From the NCBI GenBank assembly GCA_019426215.1, contig CM033394.1:20294195-20358194 (forward strand): a stretch of DNA of 64,000 bases. The letters run 5' to 3'. Below the pieces are notes generated by a model. The model did no database searches. It was not told the origin of the DNA and worked only from the letters and a program-made list of their open reading frames with translations. Within the stretch, counting starts at the first letter, position 1; each line of letters opens with the position of its first letter. The translations under genes were made by a program, and so were the position numbers. The stretch comes from Buddleja alternifolia. Taxonomy: Eukaryota > Streptophyta > Magnoliopsida > Lamiales > Scrophulariaceae. Below are positions 34,701 through 47,083 of this stretch, one piece after another.

Positions 34701-35714
34701 TGCAAATAGCTTCTGGGAAAAGGCCTGCAGCTTCAAAAACTCCTTTGGACACTCGCTCAGCTAATCACAGTAATTCATGCATAACTATCAAGGAGCTAGC
34801 GCCTGACCTGCAGATCAAGACTGCAGATCAACCTGCTTCCAGGACCCGATCCAGAGCTCAAGATCTGCTTTGAAGAGCAATGACATCGCTGTGATGCTGG
34901 ATTTTCTCCAGAGGTTGTCTAACTCTCTTGACCGTCATTAGCTGGAGAGCTTGTCTCCTCGTGAAGCTAGTAGGGCAGCGTTGCTTTTTCTTCCTAAGGT
35001 AAGCTTCGTATGATGCTTTTTTGTCTCTTTTTCTATATGACCTCGTAATTTAAACATTCTGTCTTCCTCTTCTCATAGTGCACAATGCTAGATGGTCGTC
35101 CCTTAAAGGATCAATATAAAAACAATGAAAAGTAGGACTTGCAAAAGAAGTTATCCAGGGTCCATGAGCAACTTAAAAACTCATAGGAATCTTGGTTGGC
35201 TAAGGAGAAGGGTTTGCGTCAAGAACTGAAGAACCTTAATGTAGATTTTCAAAAGTTTTTGGCTGAAAAAGTGGACTTGGAGGTGGCATTAGCTGCGCAG
35301 GATACACGGAGGGAGACGGACCTGGAGAAAACCCTGAATCAGGAGCTCCAGAACTAGATAGCCAATTTTCCTACCTCTGCTGAGGGCCAGGAACTCCTTG
35401 CCAAATTCAAAGCTAACTTCCTTGCTTCCAATCAGCTTTCGGATCTAGTCGATGATAAATCTGGAGACTTTTTTGTTAAAATCTTTGATGGTTGTGCTGC
35501 TCAGTTCAAGGCAAAAGGTTATCCTCCTGCAGGTGTTGATGAGGATTTTCTAGATCCAAAGGCCGCTATGGATGCTACTACACTCCCTCCTGCTACAGGT
35601 CCAGTTGCCCCACCTGCCGCAGATCAGCCTGATGCTATTATTGCTGACCTACCTACAAGTGATACTAATCCTTCTCTTGATGTTGCTGCTACTGGATCTG
35701 AGCCAGCGGAGTGA
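31789..35714 (+). pseudogene. Decayed, intron-containing 'putative gypsy-type transposon' (Transposase_28-like) gene, split by a solo LTR
   Basis: The first part starts MSNSLGSDSQNREENHN. After a frame change it contains the family's typical I-x-x-I-Y...ERYQIMVPTA, ERPHRPPLGYSCSYVA, LRFPIPHLFIEIANKYRLPLNQF run (32,050-32,280). After the solo LTR the frame resumes (YQQLVHYLNF...). Introns are plausible at about 34,393-34,496 (gtagta...caaaag) and 34,999-35,079 (gtaagc...ctcatag). A proline-rich segment, a charged coiled-coil-like segment (35,150-35,360) and an acidic, alanine-rich tail end at a stop at 35,712-35,714. At least five in-frame TAG/TGA stops make it dead. Such genes occur inside or beside plant gypsy elements; their role is not established. 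Confidence 0.65.
32505..34239 (-). mobile_element. Copia solo LTR
   Basis: 1,735 bp from TGTTGGGC to CCTAACA on the plus strand, matching the other minus-oriented copia LTRs. No PBS, polypurine tract or internal sequence is attached. The flanks are TCCTT (32,500-32,504) and TCCGT (34,240-34,244), a target duplication with one mismatch. It interrupts the pseudogene reading frame, as expected of LTR-LTR recombination after insertion. Confidence 0.88.
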
Positions 35715-36349
35715 TTTCTAAAAACTTTAAGAATTCTGGTTTTTAAGGGGCACGTGTCGCCCTTTAAACAATTTATATTTCAGTTGGTTTGGTTTGGCCA
35801 TAAGTAGCCCTTAGACAATTTATTTTTTGATTTTGTTTTGCCAGACCTGCTCCTAGTTGGGAGGGGGGAAATGCTTGGTTTTTATATCTATTACTATGAT
35901 GTATATCTATACTTGGTTTTGCGTGTATTATTTGACTTGCTTAGAGGAGTATTTACCTGTGTTGTGTTGCATTACCTTCTTAGGATTGGATCTTTATCTG
36001 CCATACTACTGTAAAAATTAAGAATTCATGTAAAATTCTGATTCTCTTTAAGGAAGTAAGTTAGTCTTTCACACATATATAAGTTTATATCCCTGTTATA
36101 AATCGCAAAAATGAAATAAAACAAATAATACAACCATACTTTCACCGGCATTCTTACTTCCAAAGAGTTTGACATATGAGAAAACTTCCAAGTATTCCTT
36201 TCAAGATCAAATAAAATTGTTAGATATCAGGTAGTACCACCAGACCTGAAATGAGCTATAGCTGTAACTCATATCGTGGGGCCTTGCCTTAAATCATTCG
36301 TCAATTATTAGAAATTTCTTGACACGTACAATCATGTGAACTTGCACTG
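35715..36349. other. No gene seen
   Basis: About 630 bp of AT-rich sequence after the pseudogene stop, probably its 3' flank. I see no RNA gene or repeat here. Confidence 0.5.
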
Positions 36350-36690
36350 TCATTATGCAATTGTGGGTACTTGCATCAGGATCAAACACCTTTTTTCTTT
36401 CCAATGCAATCTTGGGGACTTGCAGTAGGCTCAAAAACCTTTTTTCTTGCAATTGTGGAGACTTGCATTGGGGTCAAACACCTTTTTTCTTGCAATCGTG
36501 GAGACTTGCATTGGGATCAAACACCCTTTTTCTTGCAATCGTGGAGACTTGCACATGTGATCGAACACCCATCAACAGGCACGTACAATCGTGGTGACTT
36601 GCACCGCAGTGCAATCATAGAGACTTGCACACGGGATTGAACACTCGTCAACATGCACGTACAATCATGGGAACTTGCACCACAACTATG
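36350..36690. repeat. 43-bp minisatellite (GTGGAGACTTGCA units)
   Basis: Units starting at 36,407, 36,450, 36,493 and 36,536 are 43 bp apart and share 'caatcgtggagacttgcat' followed by 'caaacacc' and a T run. The first unit starts at 36,358. Units right of 36,560 are degenerate and replace the T run with 'catcaacaggcacgtac'. Because 43 is not a multiple of three, the frames across it are coincidental. Confidence 0.88.
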
Positions 36691-37419
36691 CAATCGCAGA
36701 GACTTTCATTTACCACCTGCCTTATTACACCTTTTCCTACCTTCCGTACACAAATTTCATGAACGGGCTAGGGTGGAGGGCCCATATCGCAGGTATCGTT
36801 CCTTATTTTCCACATTTCTTCGTACCTTCCCTCCTTATTTCTTCTCTAACCTTATGGCTGCCCTTCTCTCCTTGTCGCTCCAAAACCCAGTCTGCCTAGG
36901 ACAGGTCCTGAAACCATCCCGAAGATGATTTCTCACCCAGTCCCTCTTTATCTCCTCTTAGTATAGGGCCTTCGGGTCCGCCACGGATTTTAGACCTGGC
37001 GTCATGGACCCCGACTACCTGCCCAGGTGGTGAAAGTGTTATGTGCCCAGCGAGTCATCTGTTATCTTGAACATTAACACTGTGTTAGTCTTATCATTTA
37101 GATTATATCAAACATATTACGTAATGCTTCTTTATTGTCGACTACTCGAGGAGTATAGATAAAGATCCAATGGATTACATATGGTTAGGGGAGCGGTTGG
37201 GATACCTATGGAATGCTCTCAAAGACCGTAATCTTAAAACACGTTCCAAGTTATAGAGGCTGTGAGATATGAGATATCACTGGCCTCGCCAAGACTTGTT
37301 CATGCATGTAACTCTCCTAAGAGGTCGATGTGTTTCATTGTCGATGACTTGTATGCCAATACATGTATGAAGATTCATACTTTGATTATGGAATTGAACG
37401 GCCCGAGACTTGAGATAAC
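36691..37419. other. Unassigned sequence left of the minus-strand copia
   Basis: No supportable gene. It is less AT-rich around 36,950-37,030 and may be further old transposon sequence. It ends '...gagataac' directly at the copia LTR. Confidence 0.35.
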
Positions 37420-39200
37420 TGTTGGGTTTCGTACGAAAAAGTATAAGCGCAGCGGAAAGGACTTCAAATATTAAAACGAAAACCCAATTGGTACTCTAAT
37501 TCGCATAATTGAATCTAAAAGCATATAACGAATAAAACTTACTTGTTAATATGAATATGATGATGGAGAAAAACTTGTTCTTCTCCAAACTCGAAATATT
37601 GAAGCTTCCAAATCTTCAATCCTTTGGTTTGATTCTTCAAACTTGAACTTGATCTGAACAACGAAAATACGTCGTCTCTAAATCGTCATGCACGGATCAA
37701 CAAACGAAAAATCCCCTTTCTTCTTTCTCTATGGTCGAAGGCTAGGTATAGAGGAGGGGGGAATATTTTTCTTCCTTTTGAGAGTTATGAGAGTTGTGTA
37801 TTCTCTTCTTACTTGTTCTAAGTCAAAGAGTCCTTATATACCTCATGACTTATTGAACAAGTCAAAACAAAAGAGCCCTAATATGTGGCCTCTCAAAGAC
37901 GCCACTTTGAGGCCTCATAGGCGTCCAATTGGACTTCTTATTTAGCCCCGGGATTTGTATTGTTTAATTAATATCTTATTTCAATTAATAATTTATTATA
38001 TCCAATAAATAAATAAATTAATTAAATAACTAAATTAATTAGATAAATTAATTCATTAATATATTTCACAAGAAAATTAATTAATAATTAATCTTATCAT
38101 TATAATTAATTATTTCATCTAATGAATAATTAATTATTTAATTTATCCAATAAATTAAAACTCCCAGAAGAATTAATAGAAATTCCTTATTCTTCATTTT
38201 TCTTTGTCAATCATTTAGCGTGACTCTTTAGGTTCGTTTCGTTTGGCAACGAGATGAAACCAAAGGAAGTGGGTAACACCTAGCCAGTTACGTGGCCCAC
38301 TTCGTAACCCAAACAAAAATGAATGATAGGATCACTCCAAAACCTTCCAATCGTAAATACCGTATATGTACAAACCCTTTGTTCACGTTCCCCGGTCAAG
38401 TGAGAGTCATGGTTATGTCAAACTCACTGGACTTGACCATATGTATAAATCATAATAAATACGAGATCATTGAGATCGATTTAGTGCCAAGCACAATCGT
38501 CTCGTTTGCTTTTGCCAAAGACTTTGATCTCTATTTATCTATAATTACACAGGGTACATACTCATTCACTTATGAGAGAACAAATCTCATATTAGATATC
38601 TGCTAAGATTACCACTTGCCCATCAAGTCCGCATTTCGAGGTTGACCCCACCAAAGGGTGAATTGGGTCTAACTACTCTAGTGAAAGACTTGACGTCACA
38701 AGTGCATCTTCAGCCTGATACTTCAGGTCAAAGGTTCACATATACCTATTACGCATAATCAGTTCCGTCATTGATAGTCACAGAGTGAAAACCCATGTGA
38801 CAAAACCAATGTGAGTCGTGTTCGAACGTATCAGTTCCACTGACGTGTCTACAATCTTAATCTCCTATCATCCCATGATACCAGACAGGCACTCCCATGT
38901 CGGAGCTAAGATTGTACAAGTATTCAAATCTTTTATTTCTCCATTAAAGACTTCATATTACTTGGGAACTTATTTTAGTAACCAAGATCGATCTCTCTAG
39001 TGTCAATCTTCCTATCCCATAGGAAGTAGAGGGATCGCACTGAAAACATGGACAAAAACGTTTTACACAACTTATAGATGCAAATAAGAATTAAGTGAAA
39101 ACTCAATAATGCCTTTTATTTGAGAAGAGTTTAAGTTCAATACAAGATATATGCCCTATACATTCTATCCTCTATGGCATTTGAGGTCATAATCCTAACA
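37420..39200 (-). repeat. Copia 3' LTR (left)
   Basis: 1,781 bp from TGTTGGG to CCTAACA on the plus strand. The purine tract (sense AAGTGGGAGATTG) adjoins at 39,201. Confidence 0.9.
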
Positions 39201-39221
39201 ATCTCCCACTTGCACTCAATG

Positions 39222-42200
39222 CTACTCATTGTGGTATCTAATACCCATCCTTTCCAAGTGTCGGTCCAAAACAGCCTGAGGTAGTGGTTTAGTGAACGGG
39301 TCAGCTATATTGTCAGCTGAGGCTATTTTCTGCACTGCTATCTCTCCTCTGCCAACGATCTCCCTGATGATGTGAAATCTTCTCTCAATATGTTTGGACT
39401 TGTTATGAGACCTCGGTTCCTTGGCTTGCGCTATCGCTCCATTGTTATCACAATAAAGTGGCAACGGGAGCTGAGCACTAGGGACCATTCCAAGTTCTCC
39501 AAGAAACTTCCTCATCCAAACAGATTCTTTCGCTGTCTCTGAGGCTACTACATATTCTGCTTCAGTGGTGGAATCAGCGGTTGTGCTTTGCTTGGAGCTC
39601 TTCCAAGACACCGCTCCACCATTGAGAGTAAAAACAAACCTTGAAGTGGATTTTCGGTCATCAACATCTGACTGAAAGTCTGAATCAGAATAACCTTCCA
39701 TCTTTAGGTCTCCACCTCCATAGATGAGAATCATATTCTTAGTTCTTTTCAGATACTTTAGGATATTCTTCATAGCTATCCAATGTTCCTTTCCCGGGTT
39801 TGCCTGAAATCGACTCACCACACTCACAGCATAGGCAATGTCAGGTCTAGTACACAACATTGCATACATCAGGCTACCAACTGCAGAAGCATAGGGTACA
39901 GTACTCATCTCTTATCTATCTTCCTCACTTTGAGGACACATAGACTTGGATAAGTGTACTCCATACCTTAGGGGAAGAAACCCTTTCTTAGAGTTGTCCA
40001 TCCTAGACCTCTTTAGGACCTTTTCTAAGTAAAGGGCTTGAGAGATGCCTATCATTCTATTCGTTTTATCCTTGTAGATATGAATTCCTAGAATGTATGT
40101 GGCTTCTCCCAAGTCTTTCATGGAAAACATACTCGAAAGCCATTTCTTGACAGTGGTGAGCATTCCTACGTCATTTCCTATAAGTAGAATGCCATCCACA
40201 GATAGTACTAAGAATGAGAGTTTGTTCCCACTAGTCTTCTTGTAGACACATGGTTCATCTTCGTTCTTGATGAAGCTATATCCCTTAACTTCTTCATCAA
40301 AATGGAGATTTCAGCTTCTAGCTGCTTGCTTGACACCGTAAATGGACCTCTCAAGTTTACATACTTTATGGATATCGGACTCGAACACAAAACCTTTTGG
40401 CTATTCCATATAGATATCCTCCTCGAGGAATCCATTTAGAAAGGCCGTTTTGACATCCATTTGCCATATCTCATAATCTAAGTATGCAGCTATGGATAAC
40501 AGAATTCGTATGGACTTTATCATAGCCACGGGCGAAAATGTTTCTTGATAGTCAATTCCTTCTCTTTGACTATACCCTTTCGCTACGAGCCTGGCTTTAA
40601 AGGTGTCAACCTTACCATCGCTACATATCTTTCTTTTGTAGATCCACTTACATCCTATAGGTTTTATACCTTCAGGACGATCCACCAAAGTCCAGACATG
40701 GTTCGATTGCATAGAGTCCATTTCTGTTTCCAAGGCGTCTCGCCATCTTGAAGTGTCGACATCCACCATCGCTTGATCATAGGTACAAGGATCATCTTCA
40801 TGACCTTTTTGTACTACAGTGTGAAGCTCTCGCTCCCCCTGCAGTAGATACCCATACCTCTCAAGTTCATGCGGTATTCTACCAGATCTACGTGGCGGTT
40901 GTGCTACTATGGGTTCATGCCTCGGTTCTTGAACAAATGTATTTGAGGGAGTTTCATTTTGTTCTTCTAGAACAATTTTCCTACCTTTGCCCCCTTCCTA
41001 GATGAACTCATCCTCAAGAAGTGAGCTTGTAGGGCCACGATGATTCTTTGATCATCATGCAGATAAAAGAAGAATCCCATGGAATCTTCAGGATAACCAA
41101 TGAAACATCCCATTAGGGATCTTGCCTCCAATTTCTCCACTTTAGTCTTCTTGACATAAGCGGGGCATCCCCAAATCTTAATATGATTAAGACTCGATTT
41201 CCTATTATTCCACATCTCATGCGGAATTTTAGGAACGAATTTGGAGAAACATCTGTTCAAAACATGAGCAGCGGTAAAGAGCACGTATCCCCACAACGAA
41301 ATGGGTAAATCAGTGTAACTAAGCATGGAACGAACCATGTCCAACAGTGTTCGATTCCTTCGCTCGGCTACTCCATGCAGTTGAGGAGTTGCTAGTGGTG
41401 TTAGTTGTAACATTATTCCTTGTTGTCTTAGCAATTCATCAAACTCGGCACTCATATATTCTCCTCCATGATCCAATCGTAGAGTTTTTATATTTTGCCC
41501 AGTTTGATTTTCTACTAAGGCCTTGAACTCTTTGAATCTTTCAAAGGATTCAGACTTTTGCTTCATCAGATACACTAGACCAAATCTTGAATGGTCGTCA
41601 GTGAAAGTGATAAAGTAGTAGAAACCTCCACAAGCCATTTCTCCAAATGGTCCGCAGACGTCGGTATGCACTAATCCTAAGACTTGTGTTGCCCTTTCAA
41701 AAGTCCCTGTGAAGGGGGATCTAGCCATCTTGCCTAAGAGACATGATTCACATGTAGGAATAAGGTCCGACCCTAGTGAGCTTAAAAGCCCATCTTTTTT
41801 CATTTTGTGGATCTTGTGCTTCGGGCATGGCCTAATCTAAGATGCCACTTGAGTCATAAGTTACTTTCTTGCCTACCACGTTTACGTGTTACAACATTAA
41901 CATTAGATGAATTACGGACATTTAAATAATACAAACCATTATCTAAACATGCATTGCCAACTAATTTATTTCCATAATAAATGTCACAATTTAATTTAGA
42001 AAAACGGAATGTATATCCAATCTTAACTAAGACAGGAATAGATACAATGTTCTTAAGCCCCTTGGGCAAAACCAAAACATTATCTAAAAACAATAAATGT
42101 CCAGAATTCAAATAAAGAGAAGTAGATCTGATCCTAATAGCTGCGACGCTTTCCCCGCTGCCTACTTTGATCATCACTTCTTCTCGGCCCAGCTTTCTAC

Positions 42201-42464
42201 TTCTCTGTAGATCCTGATCCAAACAACAAACATGGGCACTAACCTCTGAGTCCAGAATCCACGAAGTATAAAATACGGTCATAGAACAGTTAGTTTCAAA
42301 AACTAATAGTTCCATACCTTATGCGCCTTTACCTAATTTGGGACAGTTTCTCTTCCAGTGGCCAAGCTCACCGCACTCAAGACATCTATCCATTTTCTTA
42401 GGTCCTTTGCTCTTGTAAAACCCTTTAGCCTTTCCCTTACCCTTCTTGGTACCCCCTTGAGCTC
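39222..42464 (-). pseudogene. Copia Gag end and Pol (zinc knuckle, PR, IN, RT, RNase H), inactivated
   Basis: In order: CCHC knuckle C-L-E-C-G-E-L-G-H-W-K-R-N-C near 42,346-42,390; protease with DSE instead of the catalytic DSG (WILDSEVSAH); integrase 41,803-40,967 with HTD, L-D-H-G-G-E-Y and A-E-R-R-N motifs; RT from 40,769 with a stop after EEDIYME, and L-S-V-D-G where Y-V-D-D belongs (near 40,195-40,215); RNase H 39,908-39,222 ending HLERMGIRYHNE. A stop also precedes 39,908. The mutated protease and RT active sites, plus the stops, mean no activity. Confidence 0.9.
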
Positions 42465-44391
42465 TGACACGCTAAAAGCTAACGTGCTATGATAGCAAGT
42501 GCACTAGTCGTGTGTAGTAATAAATGGACGGTAAGTCCGGATTGTCGAACCACAAGGACTTGAATTCTAGTTTAAGATTTGTAATGAAGTGAATAAACAA
42601 AGTAAGAATAAATTCAAATAAAATTTGTAAAGAACAAGAACAAAGATGAGCAAGTGATTTAAAACCAATTATAAAGGGAGACTAAGGCACATGCTAGGTT
42701 CAAATTGATCAAATATACTTATAAAGGTTCTTGTTGAAGGATTACACTTATATTGTTATGGTGAAAACTCCTAAGGTAGAGAATAACCGATGTCTCGCGT
42801 ATAAACTCCTATACTTAGATCGTGATTTCCCAAATATCCCTATCCGAAAATCTAACCACTAAACATGCATTAATGTACTAGAGTTCACTCGATTTGAATC
42901 GAACGACTTCACCCGGGAATCTTTACCTATGTCTAGGGCAATTCCTCATTAGTTGCGGGTCATGATGTGAATTTCTTGCACCCTAAGTCAATTTTCTCCC
43001 GAAATATTAACCTAGGCATAAGATTCTAACATATAGTGATCAAGTATATGCAAGATAGACAAAAACACAATTCACATCACATAACAATATAAGAACAACC
43101 TCAACAATCATCTATTGTAAGCATATATCACAATTGGCCTTACATGGCCCTAGTCTTACGAATTTAGTTCATAATTGAAAGCATAAAAGACATAAGAGGA
43201 ATATTCATAGACATAAATGAAATGAAAAGCTCTTAAAAACTCCCTAAATGGTGAATGATGATGGATCTTGAAGTTGAGCCTTCAATCCCCGAGCTCTTTT
43301 CCTTCCTCTAGTTTTCCCCTCCAAGAGTGATGAAGAATGGTGATGAATGGTGGAGAAATCAGATTAGGGGCTGCCCCCCTCTCCTCCAAGAATCTGAAAT
43401 TGATAGTGAATGATGAAGAGTATGGGTTCCCCCTCCTTTTATAGCCAAAAATTCCACTAAAGTATGCCTTAAGAATTCCCATTAAAGTTCCCCAATGAGA
43501 ATTTCACCTAAGGTGATGCTTAAAGTTTGGCTTTTAAGATTCCAACCAGCTAAAAAATGTTGAACTTTCGGCCATTAAGAATTTCACCAAGCATAACCAT
43601 GTGAAAACTTCAGGACAACACATGCATGCTGCCATTTTCTTGCTTTCCAGCGCAGTCTTAGTATTTTCCTCATAAACTTCTCCACAGATCTCCAAACTGG
43701 ATGATTTAAGTCCCCATGTTCAGATAACACATAGATCTACAACTTTCCAGAAGGACATTTTGTCCAATTAGGTCTCTAAGTATACCTAAATTACGTTTCA
43801 ACATGGAGGTTGTTTCTGATTTGGCGCCCATAAAGTAAATCTACCAAGAAACACACTTATGACAACCCCTCAACACATGTCCTGAATTATGGCCAAAAGT
43901 GATTCTTACCCATCATATAATGCTGGAATTTAGGCTGAAAAAGGAGTAACATTCGGACTATCCATGCCTAGGCATGACTAGGAGGGCGCTGGGGCGTATC
44001 CTGGCACATGTACTTCTCTGTTTGGCGCAGCAATCGTATTTCCTTCACAATTATCTCTATAGACCTCCGATTTGGATGTTTCAAGTTCCCATTTGAAGCT
44101 AAGACATTCATCTAAAACTTTTTAGAAGGAAACTTTGTCTAAGTCGGTCTCGAAATGTACGGAATTATCGCTCGAATGTGGTAGGAGATGCATAAACCGC
44201 CTAGGTGTTGAAAAACATGCTTGAACTTGTTTTGTACATCGTTTTTCTTCCCTTTTCTTCATGTATTCTCATTTATTACCTGTATTCACTTAACACACCT
44301 ATTAAATGCAAATGTGACATGATTTAAGCAATAAGTGAATCCAAATCATAAGAATTATGGTCTCAAAAACACGTAAAAACACCTCTTATCA
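42465..44391 (-). repeat. Athila derivative, 3' LTR (left)
   Basis: 1,927 bp. It contains decayed forms of the GCCTAGGC palindrome near 43,965-44,000 that are still recognisable from the larger element. An apparent 66-codon frame recurs in the partner LTR and is not a gene. Confidence 0.92.
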
Positions 44392-46113
44392 ACACCCCCA
44401 AACTTATCAATTGCTCGACCTCGAGCAATACGAGCTATAAGGCAAGACCAACATCATTCAATGAGAGAAAACAAAACAACTAACTAACTCACTTTCGTGG
44501 AGTAAACGATTGCACTTAGCGGGTGCAACAAGCCTTTAAACCTTTGAGTTACCTCAAAGGACGAGTTATAGTCTCGTGAGGGTTTGCATACGATATACCC
44601 ACAAAATCTAGCAAATTTTCAATCCCAACCGATTCAACACATCTCAATATGATCAACAAGAATGAATGGCATAAAATCAACCTTTTAAAGTTCACAAATA
44701 TATATATACATATCAACTACTTTTGCTCATGTCACACCATTACTTGAAACGACTCCCTAGGGTGTAGTGAAAAATAAATCTAGGGTATTATAGTCGAGAG
44801 GCATCCTTACCAAATTTTGGACATTAATCTCATATCTATCAACTTTTAATCAAACACAAGGCACAATAATTATAGATAATCTCATAGCCATTTAAATTTC
44901 ATTATCTCAAATATTCAACATTCAATTCATATGGAATTTCCATTAAACTTCATTAAGGCTAGATCATGTGCAATGTTTTATTCCATTAGGCTTTCTATGA
45001 CACCCATGTAACAAGTTTTAGATCAATGACTCCCAAACTAGATAGTTTTGGGGCATTAAGTGTAGAGACCCTCCTAAGGATTTAATCACTCGAGTATCAA
45101 AGGCCACGAAATAAAACTAGATCTTTTAAACAATTCACTTCTTTTTGGCTTGAGCTTAGCTCAAATTAGCATAATAGTACAGTATATAGGCATGAAACTT
45201 TTCACCTCCAGTACTTATTAGCCTAACCACTTTTGGTCATACCAAAATTCAACCTTTTCACTTTATTGTTTAGCATATAAAATTACTACTCAACTTATAA
45301 CCTTATGAGAAATCTAAGTTAATATTTCCGGGAAAAATTCCTTAAGTGTCTCAAGATGGTTATCCTCTCAACTCCTCTACCCTCGATTTATGTGCATTGT
45401 GAATCATCTAAGGAAATCAATCCTAGTCTAGTGTCTCCACGAGCAATTTCAAAGATATATATATTCCATTAAATTCAAATTATTTCAAGAGATCATGCCA
45501 TTTTTCCAAGTCAATCAATTTCAGTGCATCAATTGGAAGGACTAAATTTTTTATTTTTTTTTAATACTTGATTTTCTTAACAAAGAAGCATATAAATATG
45601 ATAGCAAACAACTTTCCCCCAAACTCAAGCTACAAATTAGGATTGCATCATCAAAGTTCAAAATAAGTACTCTTCTACCCCCAAACTTAAATCCAACATT
45701 GTCCCTAATGTTGTTATGACAAGCATACACAACGGTACAAGAACACTTACACCCAAGAATGTTGAAAAACATCCTTAAACTTCCAATGCATCCTTACAAA
45801 GCTTCTCCTCCTCTCGAGTAAAATAAGCATCTCTAAACATGGGGTCCAAATGTGCATCATATCTAACACTTCAACTTTTCAAACCATCAAGCATAAGAAA
45901 ACATACATGCCAAAAGTGCATGCTTGAATACAACAAAAAGAAACAAACTAAACAAAACAAAAACGAAAGGAAAAAGAAAACAAAACTTACAAACTTGGGT
46001 TGCCTCCCAAGAAGCGCTCTTCTAAAGTCATTAGCTTGACTTTACCGAGTTATTTTAAGGCAGTTTCCGAATGAATGCCTTGTTCATTCTCCAATTCACT
46101 CTCGGGTATCGCT
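44392..46113 (-). other. Non-coding 3' spacer of the Athila derivative
   Basis: Begins with the purine tract (plus strand acacccccaaactt), then the three-hairpin block (44,510-44,577) and the second conserved block near 44,988-45,120. No gene is seen. The 'gggttgcctcccaagaagcgct' segment near 45,999 matches the sequence just beyond the pol stop of the larger element. Confidence 0.75.
44510..44577 (-). promoter_or_regulatory. Three-hairpin block (Athila derivative copy)
   Basis: Hairpin 1: TTGCAC and GTGCAA (44,510-44,528). Hairpin 2: CCTTTGAG and CTCAAAGG around TTAC (44,541-44,560), a perfect 8-bp stem. Hairpin 3: ACGAG and CTCGT (44,561-44,577). The sixth pair of hairpin 1 is C-G here and T-A in the other families. 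Confidence 0.55.
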
Positions 46114-46974
46114 TCAACTTATGGCCATTGGTAGTGAAGGTTGGCCCATCATTTGTGCTACATACCACCAAGCAATCATCCACTCCCGAATTTTTGTATG
46201 GTCCCTCAACACCTCAATTACTCTTTCTTCCCCGTGCGTTAGGTGATGGTGTGAACTTTCTTCACCCATCACTTTGACATATGCGGAGTCCATGATGTAC
46301 GGATGTAGAAGATGATTGGTTCGTTTTTCCTGAAAGTGCTCAACACTAAAAGGATCAAAAGCATCAATGTGTAAATACAAATCAAAATCAAGTGGATGCT
46401 CAAAAACCTCATAGCTATCACAAATAACCATGTCATCTCCTACACTAAAGGACAACTTACCATCATCGGCATCAAATACTGATTCACTTGTGGTTAGGGG
46501 AGATGGTAAAGGAATGTCAACAACCTTAGAAAGGATAGGAGTCAAATGCTCATCATTGGAGGAATTTGCTTTCGAATTTTTCAACTTCCTTTCATTCAAT
46601 GTCACGGTGTTGCATTCCTCCTTTTGATCTATCTCAGTGGTACCAAGCAATGCCCATGGTACTTTCTCAGATATGTCGCTCGTTAGTTGCTTGAGTTGAT
46701 GATTCATCTCCTTCGTTTCCTGCAATGCGTCCTTCATCATAAGGCGGAGCTCTTCAATGGAGTTATCGCGTTGTTCCTCCAACATAGGAATTCTTTCTTG
46801 GTAATGTTGTGGAAAGAACCCTTGTGCATAACATGCTTCAACGACGCTTTGCAGCCATAATTGATTCTCTGGTAGTGTCATATCTGGGAAATTGCTATCC
46901 TTTGCAAATTGAATGATGTTTTACAGCCATAATTGATTCTCCGGAAGGGTCATATCTGGAAAATTGCTAGCCAT
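46114..46974 (-). pseudogene. Mini-Gag fused to protease-region and integrase-tail remnants
   Basis: A start at 46,974 gives MASNFPDMTLPENQLWL and then a stop (46,921-46,923). An in-frame copy of the same words 72 bp downstream opens the 255-codon frame. Segments resemble the larger element in order: Gag start (FPDM.....WLQ), the linker with [16 protein letters not shown] sequence, and the DGKLSFSVGDDMVICDSYEV stretch of the protease C-terminal region. Just beyond, in another frame near 46,090-46,150, is a TNGHKLKRYPRV remnant of the integrase tail. Everything between is deleted. Expression would give a small Gag-like protein at most. Confidence 0.75.
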
Positions 46975-47083
46975 TGCGAGGTAATCGTGCGACAAAAAAA
47001 ATAGACAAAAAATAAATACATAAAGCTTGCAATAAAATCAAAAACTAAAATTAAACAAGTCCCCGGCAACGGCGCCAAAAACT
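46975..47083 (-). other. Short leader of the Athila derivative, with PBS
   Basis: A perfect tRNA-Asp match TCCCCGGCAACGGCGCCA lies at 47,060-47,077, 6 bp from the 5' LTR, as in the larger element. The rest is A-rich leader. Confidence 0.9.

Noticed and set aside
36350..36690. CRISPR-like array
   Set aside because: Units are directly adjacent 43-mers without unique spacers, in a plant genome. It is a minisatellite.
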